A stretch of DNA of 27,839 nt from CAYMSF01 sp964542255 (GTDB taxonomy: Bacteria > Verrucomicrobiota > Lentisphaeria > Victivallales > Victivallaceae). The DNA is taken from the NCBI GenBank assembly GCA_964542255.1, contig CAZITV010000019.1, positions 1 to 27,839 of the forward strand, written 5' to 3'. Shown here one piece after another: positions 24,366 through 27,839 of the stretch. Position numbers and translations under genes: made by a program. How positions within the stretch are numbered: the stretch's first letter is position 1; every line of letters begins with the position of its first letter. Under the pieces are notes generated by a model. That model was not told the origin of the DNA, made no database searches, and worked only from the letters and a program-made list of their open reading frames with translations.

Positions 24366-24804
24366 CTCCAGTTCGTAATCGGAGTGTCCAGAAAAAAATC
24401 AACCAGCCAAAATATAATTTTAACGCAAGTGGTGCAAACGACGCAACTAAAAAACAATACCGGTAGGACACAAGCACAGCCGTAACCGCCATTACTCTCA
24501 CAAAGCAGCGGAGTATATAAACAAGCAACAGCACCGTGAGACAGCGTGGCGTGAATAGTCCATCGCCAATATTGGAGAGTTGATCTCTGCGTCAACCGTT
24601 CCATGTATGAACCAGTCCCACTATTGAAACAGCCGACAGCCCGGCGGCAATCAAAAAAACCATTGGTATAACTATATTTTTGCAGTATATTACTCTTATA
24701 ATGTTTTTTTATTCTCAGTGCCGTAAAATTTTGTGAATTTTCTGTCTGTGATTATCGCTGAGATGGCGGCAGCATACTAAATTTAAATACGGATTTCAAA
24801 TACT
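24366..24804 (+). other. Gene-free stretch before the prepilin-like gene
   Basis: No plus-strand gene is seen in these 439 bases. A minus-strand frame (24534-24337) would encode 65 very hydrophobic residues, but it overlaps the 3' end of the TIM-barrel gene and has no ribosome site. A perfect TATAAT occurs at 24697-24702, about 100 bp before the prepilin start, without a good -35. A segment near 24490-24540 shares a near-identical 23-base match with the gap at 26752-27042. Confidence 0.4.
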
Positions 24805-25482
24805 ATGAAAACAATTTCCCCAAAAAAAAATGCATTTACGCTGATAGAACTGCTGGTTGTAATTGCGATTATCGCGATTTTAGCGGGAATGCTGTTGCCG
24901 GCGCTGCAAACTGCCCGCGAAAAGGCAAAAGTTACCAGTTGCGCCAGCAATGTTTCTTCAATCAGTAAAGCTTTGTCACTATATGTAAATGATTGGAACG
25001 ACCGGCTTTTCTGGGGACGCGACCCCGGCAACCCGGCTTACTATATTGATCTTTATGTTTATGGCGGCAGGAACACCGGCAATAAATACAGCGGCGGTCA
25101 AGGCGACCTATTTGAGCATTACGTCCCGCGCCCGCTCAACCGCTATGTTGATAACAATATCAAGACTTTCCGCTGCCCCAAAGATATCGCGCCATCGGGA
25201 AACTGGAACGGTGTCGCGAAATTTGAACAAGTCGGCAATTCCTATGGGTTTAACTGGTATTTCCGCGATACTAAAATCACCTCTATTCCTAAACCATCCT
25301 CTTTAATCTCTTTTTCCGAAGCCCCGTCGATGGATGGCGGCGGAATCTTACTTTATCTTTGGCATAACGATAAACTCAATGCCAGCTTTTTTGACGGACA
25401 TTTAACTTATTTTGCAATGCCGTCGCATTCACCGTCGGAAGAAGTTTGGTGGCACGGACGCTTTGCGGCGCCCTCTTTTTAA
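24805..25482 (+). CDS. Prepilin-type protein with H-x9-DG motif
   Basis: A 225-residue protein with a class III signal: MKTISPKKNA then FTLIELLVVIAIIAILAGML. Cleavage is expected at A10/F11, with the conserved E15 as residue 5 of the mature form. A long N-terminal helix (11-50) fits a pseudopilin of a type II-like system. The C-terminus has HNDKLNASFFDG (H187, DG 197-198), the H-x9-DG motif of a large family in Lentisphaerota and Planctomycetota. Such genes are usually present in many copies per genome and the role of most is unknown. No secretion or pilus gene is nearby. There is no clear ribosome site, and the next gene (hydF) starts 24 bp after the stop codon. Confidence 0.93.
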   Translation: MKTISPKKNAFTLIELLVVIAIIAILAGMLLPALQTAREKAKVTSCASNVSSISKALSLYVNDWNDRLFWGRDPGNPAYYIDLYVYGGRNTGNKYSGGQGDLFEHYVPRPLNRYVDNNIKTFRCPKDIAPSGNWNGVAKFEQVGNSYGFNWYFRDTKITSIPKPSSLISFSEAPSMDGGGILLYLWHNDKLNASFFDGHLTYFAMPSHSPSEEVWWHGRFAAPSF

Positions 25483-25506
25483 TGCTTTATATCAGCGGGT
25501 TTAAGT

Positions 25507-26751
25507 TTGAATTCTACACCTAAATCTTTGCGTTTGCAAATCGCGATTTTCGGCAGAACCAATGTCGGCAAATCAACTTTTTTGAACTTCATCGCCGGTC
25601 AGGAGGTCGCGATAACCTCGCCCGTCCCCGGCACCACCACCGATGTGGTGGAAAAAAGCATGGAACTACTGCCGCTGGGACCTGTCGTACTGCTTGACAC
25701 TGCCGGACTTGACGACAGTTCCGAACTAGGCGGACTGCGCATTGAAAAATCCGCCAAGGTTTTCAACCGCGCCGATATCATAGTAATCATCTGCGAAGCT
25801 GAACATTTCGGCGATGCTGAAAAATTCATCCTGGACGAAGCGGACAAAAGAAAAATTCCCGTCATTGCCGTCATTAACAAAATTGATTTACACGCGCCAT
25901 CCGCTGAATTCATACATAAAATTTCCGGTCACGGCATTAAACATACGCTCTGCATTGACTCTATCAATGGCAAACACGATGAGTGCCTGGCGGCGTTTAA
26001 ACAAGCGCTCATTGAATGCTGCCCGGAAGAATTCATCAATTCTCCGCCGGTAATCAGCGATTTGGTTAGCGCCGGCGGCATTGCAGTTCTCGTCGTACCA
26101 ATTGACCTCCAGGCACCGCGCGGACGGCTCATCCTGCCGCAGGTGCAAACCATTCGCGACACCCTGGACAGCGATGCTATTGCCATTGTCGTCAAAGAAC
26201 GCGAATACCGCGCCATCTATGACATTATCAATAAAAAACCTGACATCGTTGTTTGTGACTCGCAGTGCGTCCTGAAAATGATTGCCGATACGCCGCCTAA
26301 TATTCCCTGCACCACCTTTTCCATTCTCTTCTCGCGGCTTAAAGGCAATATAATCGAAATGGCTAAAGGCGCTGCTGTCATCGAAAAACTCAAGTCCGGC
26401 GACCGCGTTGCCATCACCGAAGCCTGTTCACACCACGCCCTAGAAGATGACATTGGCAGAGTCAAAATCCCGCGCTGGCTGCGGCAGTACGCTGGTGCCA
26501 GCCTGAATATTGACGTCTTCTCAGGCAGAGATTTTCCTGCCAATCTCAACGAATATCAATTAGTTATTCATTGCGGCGGCTGTATGCTCAACCGCCGCGA
26601 AATCCTCTCCCGCATCGAGGCAGCCAAAAAATGCGGCACTGCCATTACTAACTACGGCATGGCGATCGCCACCGTTCAGGGAGTCATCACCCAAGTCCTC
26701 AGGCCATTTCCCGCCGCCCTCAATGCCTTCCAAACCGAACAAACTAAATGA
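25507..26751 (+). CDS. hydF: [FeFe]-hydrogenase maturation GTPase
   Basis: Scaffold GTPase that assembles the 2Fe subcluster delivered to [FeFe]-hydrogenase. The 414-residue protein has G1 GRTNVGKS (16-23), a G2 threonine in PGTTTD, G3 DTAGLDD (64-70) and G4 NKID (124-127). The cluster-binding motif C307-x-H309, then 45 residues, then H355-C356-x2-C359 fits the CxH...HCxxC signature of HydF. No ATG or GTG lies in frame after the preceding stop; translation must begin at TTG 25507 unless the start is further in. hydE, hydG and the hydrogenase are not in the window. The 24-bp gap to the prepilin gene suggests shared transcription without an obvious functional link. Confidence 0.95.
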   Translation: MNSTPKSLRLQIAIFGRTNVGKSTFLNFIAGQEVAITSPVPGTTTDVVEKSMELLPLGPVVLLDTAGLDDSSELGGLRIEKSAKVFNRADIIVIICEAEHFGDAEKFILDEADKRKIPVIAVINKIDLHAPSAEFIHKISGHGIKHTLCIDSINGKHDECLAAFKQALIECCPEEFINSPPVISDLVSAGGIAVLVVPIDLQAPRGRLILPQVQTIRDTLDSDAIAIVVKEREYRAIYDIINKKPDIVVCDSQCVLKMIADTPPNIPCTTFSILFSRLKGNIIEMAKGAAVIEKLKSGDRVAITEACSHHALEDDIGRVKIPRWLRQYAGASLNIDVFSGRDFPANLNEYQLVIHCGGCMLNRREILSRIEAAKKCGTAITNYGMAIATVQGVITQVLRPFPAALNAFQTEQTK

Positions 26752-27042
26752 GATAATTGCAAAACTATTTTGATGGGTCGCTATAGGGCTTATGGAGCAC
26801 CGTGAGAGTAATGGCTGTTCCGGCGCTGTTATGGAGGGCGGTGCTCTGCCGCCGCCGGGCTGTTGGCTGCTATCGTAAGATTGAGATGTTACGGTACCGA
26901 AAAGACTCATCCACCATGATTTTATGATAATTGAGAGAAATATTGATGAATGATTATTTGATTTTTTTTATGGCAGTAATATTGTAGTAATCAGGTTATA
27001 TGCTGGAATCGTTGAAGTGCAAAGCTGATTGGGGGTGCGGTC
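26752..27042 (+). other. GC-rich structured intergenic stretch
   Basis: These 291 bases hold no recognised gene. An 8-bp perfect inverted repeat (GAGCACCG 26795-26802, CGGTGCTC 26839-26846) encloses 36 bases. A smaller hairpin, GGCGG (26837-26841) with CCGCC (26849-26853), overlaps its right arm, so the two folds exclude each other. The 28-codon frame at 26792 has no support. GGGGGTG before 27043 is the ribosome site of the next gene. Confidence 0.4.
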
Positions 27043-27768
27043 ATGCGGATTAGATTATTGGTAGTACTGTTTTTGATGTCAAATATTACGATGGCGTTGG
27101 CAGAAGGCGAGGCTCCGCCAGCACCTGCACCAGTTACTACCTCCTCAAAAACCGGCAAAGACACCAAGGCGGCAAAATCAAAGAAGCCGGCAAAAATTGT
27201 AAAGAGCAATAGCGAGAATATTGACATTGACAAAAAACAGCGGATTGAGGCCAATGAATTTGAAGAACAGCAAAATCAGGAATATCGTGATTTTATTAAA
27301 AGCTTATTTGGTAAAGGCCCGCAGGAAAAAAAGGATTTAACCAAAGAATTCAGAAAACAGCAAGATGCCAATGAGAAGGAATTCGCGATTAAACAAGATG
27401 CCGAACGAAAAGAGTTCACCAAAGCTAAACTAGATAAAGCAATTCAAGAGGTACAGGCCAATACCGCAATAAATGATGCCGCCAAAGCTGCCAAAATTAA
27501 GGCAATACAGGACAAAACAGCAGAAAATGAAGCATTCTATGCACGACAACGCGGCGAGAAAAAAATTCTTGTCGGAAAAGTCGGCAGCGACGGCAAAATA
27601 CCGCGCAATGACAAAAACACCGCCTCAACTCCAGGCACTGAGGCAAAGAAAGTTAACGAAAGCACTCCGGTCGTACCCACCGCCGCACCACCAGCAGCTG
27701 CACCAGCAACTCCGCCACCTGCCATAAATCCCGCTCCTGTAACCACAGATGCGCCCAAACCTAAATAA
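27043..27768 (+). CDS. Exported Lys/Glu-rich protein with Pro/Ala tail
   Basis: A 241-residue protein with a signal peptide (MRIRLLVVLFLMSNITMALA, cut before EGE). Then comes a short Pro/Ala linker, a Lys-rich stretch (35-55), a long charged helical region (about 60-170) with the near-repeat segments DLTKEFRKQQDANEKEFAIKQ and DAERKEFTKAKLDKAIQEV, and a Pro/Ala/Thr-rich tail (about 195-241). It is low in hydrophobic residues and probably an extended coiled-coil envelope protein. A link to peptidoglycan or to nucleic acid through the Lys-rich part cannot be excluded. GGGGG lies 8-9 bp before the ATG. No domain is recognised. Confidence 0.78.
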   Translation: MRIRLLVVLFLMSNITMALAEGEAPPAPAPVTTSSKTGKDTKAAKSKKPAKIVKSNSENIDIDKKQRIEANEFEEQQNQEYRDFIKSLFGKGPQEKKDLTKEFRKQQDANEKEFAIKQDAERKEFTKAKLDKAIQEVQANTAINDAAKAAKIKAIQDKTAENEAFYARQRGEKKILVGKVGSDGKIPRNDKNTASTPGTEAKKVNESTPVVPTAAPPAAAPATPPPAINPAPVTTDAPKPK

Positions 27769-27839
27769 ATGTTAACCCATTACAGTTTAACCACGGAATA
27801 GGCGGACGACACAGAAAAATTAAGATATTATCAGCTTGC

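Noticed and set aside
24337..24534. Hydrophobic 65-codon minus frame that could be a small membrane protein
   Set aside because: It overlaps the 3' end of the TIM-barrel gene and has no ribosome site or charge pattern of a membrane protein.
1..27839. tRNA, rRNA, CRISPR array, insertion sequence or phage genes
   Set aside because: No cloverleaf-like sequence, regularly spaced repeats, transposase or integrase was seen on either strand by reading; a covariance-model scan would be needed to exclude small RNAs.

Overview
The window looks like a chromosomal segment of an anaerobic, Gram-negative, diderm bacterium of the PVC group, most probably Lentisphaerota. Three things point this way. One gene is a stand-alone prepilin-type protein with the FTLIELLVVIAIIAILAGMLLPAL-like N-terminus and a C-terminal H-x9-DG motif, an architecture that is expanded in Lentisphaerota and Planctomycetota. 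HydF implies [FeFe]-hydrogenase maturation and anaerobic life. An MlaA protein, several lipoproteins and a lytic transglycosylase imply an outer membrane. The taxonomic placement is inference; no rRNA, tRNA, CRISPR array or insertion sequence was seen.

Region 1 (1-4470, all minus strand) is a metalloid-resistance block in two transcription units. The upstream unit is arsR2, an ArsP/DUF318-type permease, a two-cluster ferredoxin, a small redox-active disulfide protein, an exported thioredoxin, an ArsF-like exported thioredoxin-fold protein and an ArsG-like membrane protein with DsbD/CcdA-like cysteines. The downstream unit is arsR1 and a thioredoxin-coupled arsenate reductase that runs off the left edge. 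Both arsR genes carry nearly the same 24-bp inverted repeat 20-21 bp before the start codon, so the two units are probably co-regulated.

Region 2 (4.6-12.9 kb, plus) starts with purD. It continues with cell-envelope genes: a small lipoprotein, an MlaA domain fused to an alpha/beta-hydrolase, an exported SGNH hydrolase, an unknown exported protein, a tiny Asp-rich exported protein, a GH23 lytic transglycosylase and a DUF3047 protein. The MlaA-hydrolase fusion beside a second exported esterase suggests a lipid-turnover locus.

Region 3 (12.9-20.8 kb) holds queG (minus), then plus-strand eno with a strong terminator, a cytosolic REC-HisKA-HATPase-REC hybrid kinase, a small lipoprotein, an exported coiled-coil protein and pepD.

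Region 4 (21.0-27.8 kb, plus) contains a tight four-gene operon (helical lipoprotein, SurA/parvulin-like isomerase, nitroreductase, exported TIM-barrel-like protein), then the prepilin-like protein, hydF with a TTG start, and an exported Lys/Glu-rich protein with a Pro/Ala tail. Two long gene-free stretches (17.8-18.2 and 24.4-24.8 kb) and a GC-rich structured gap (26.75-27.04 kb) remain unexplained.
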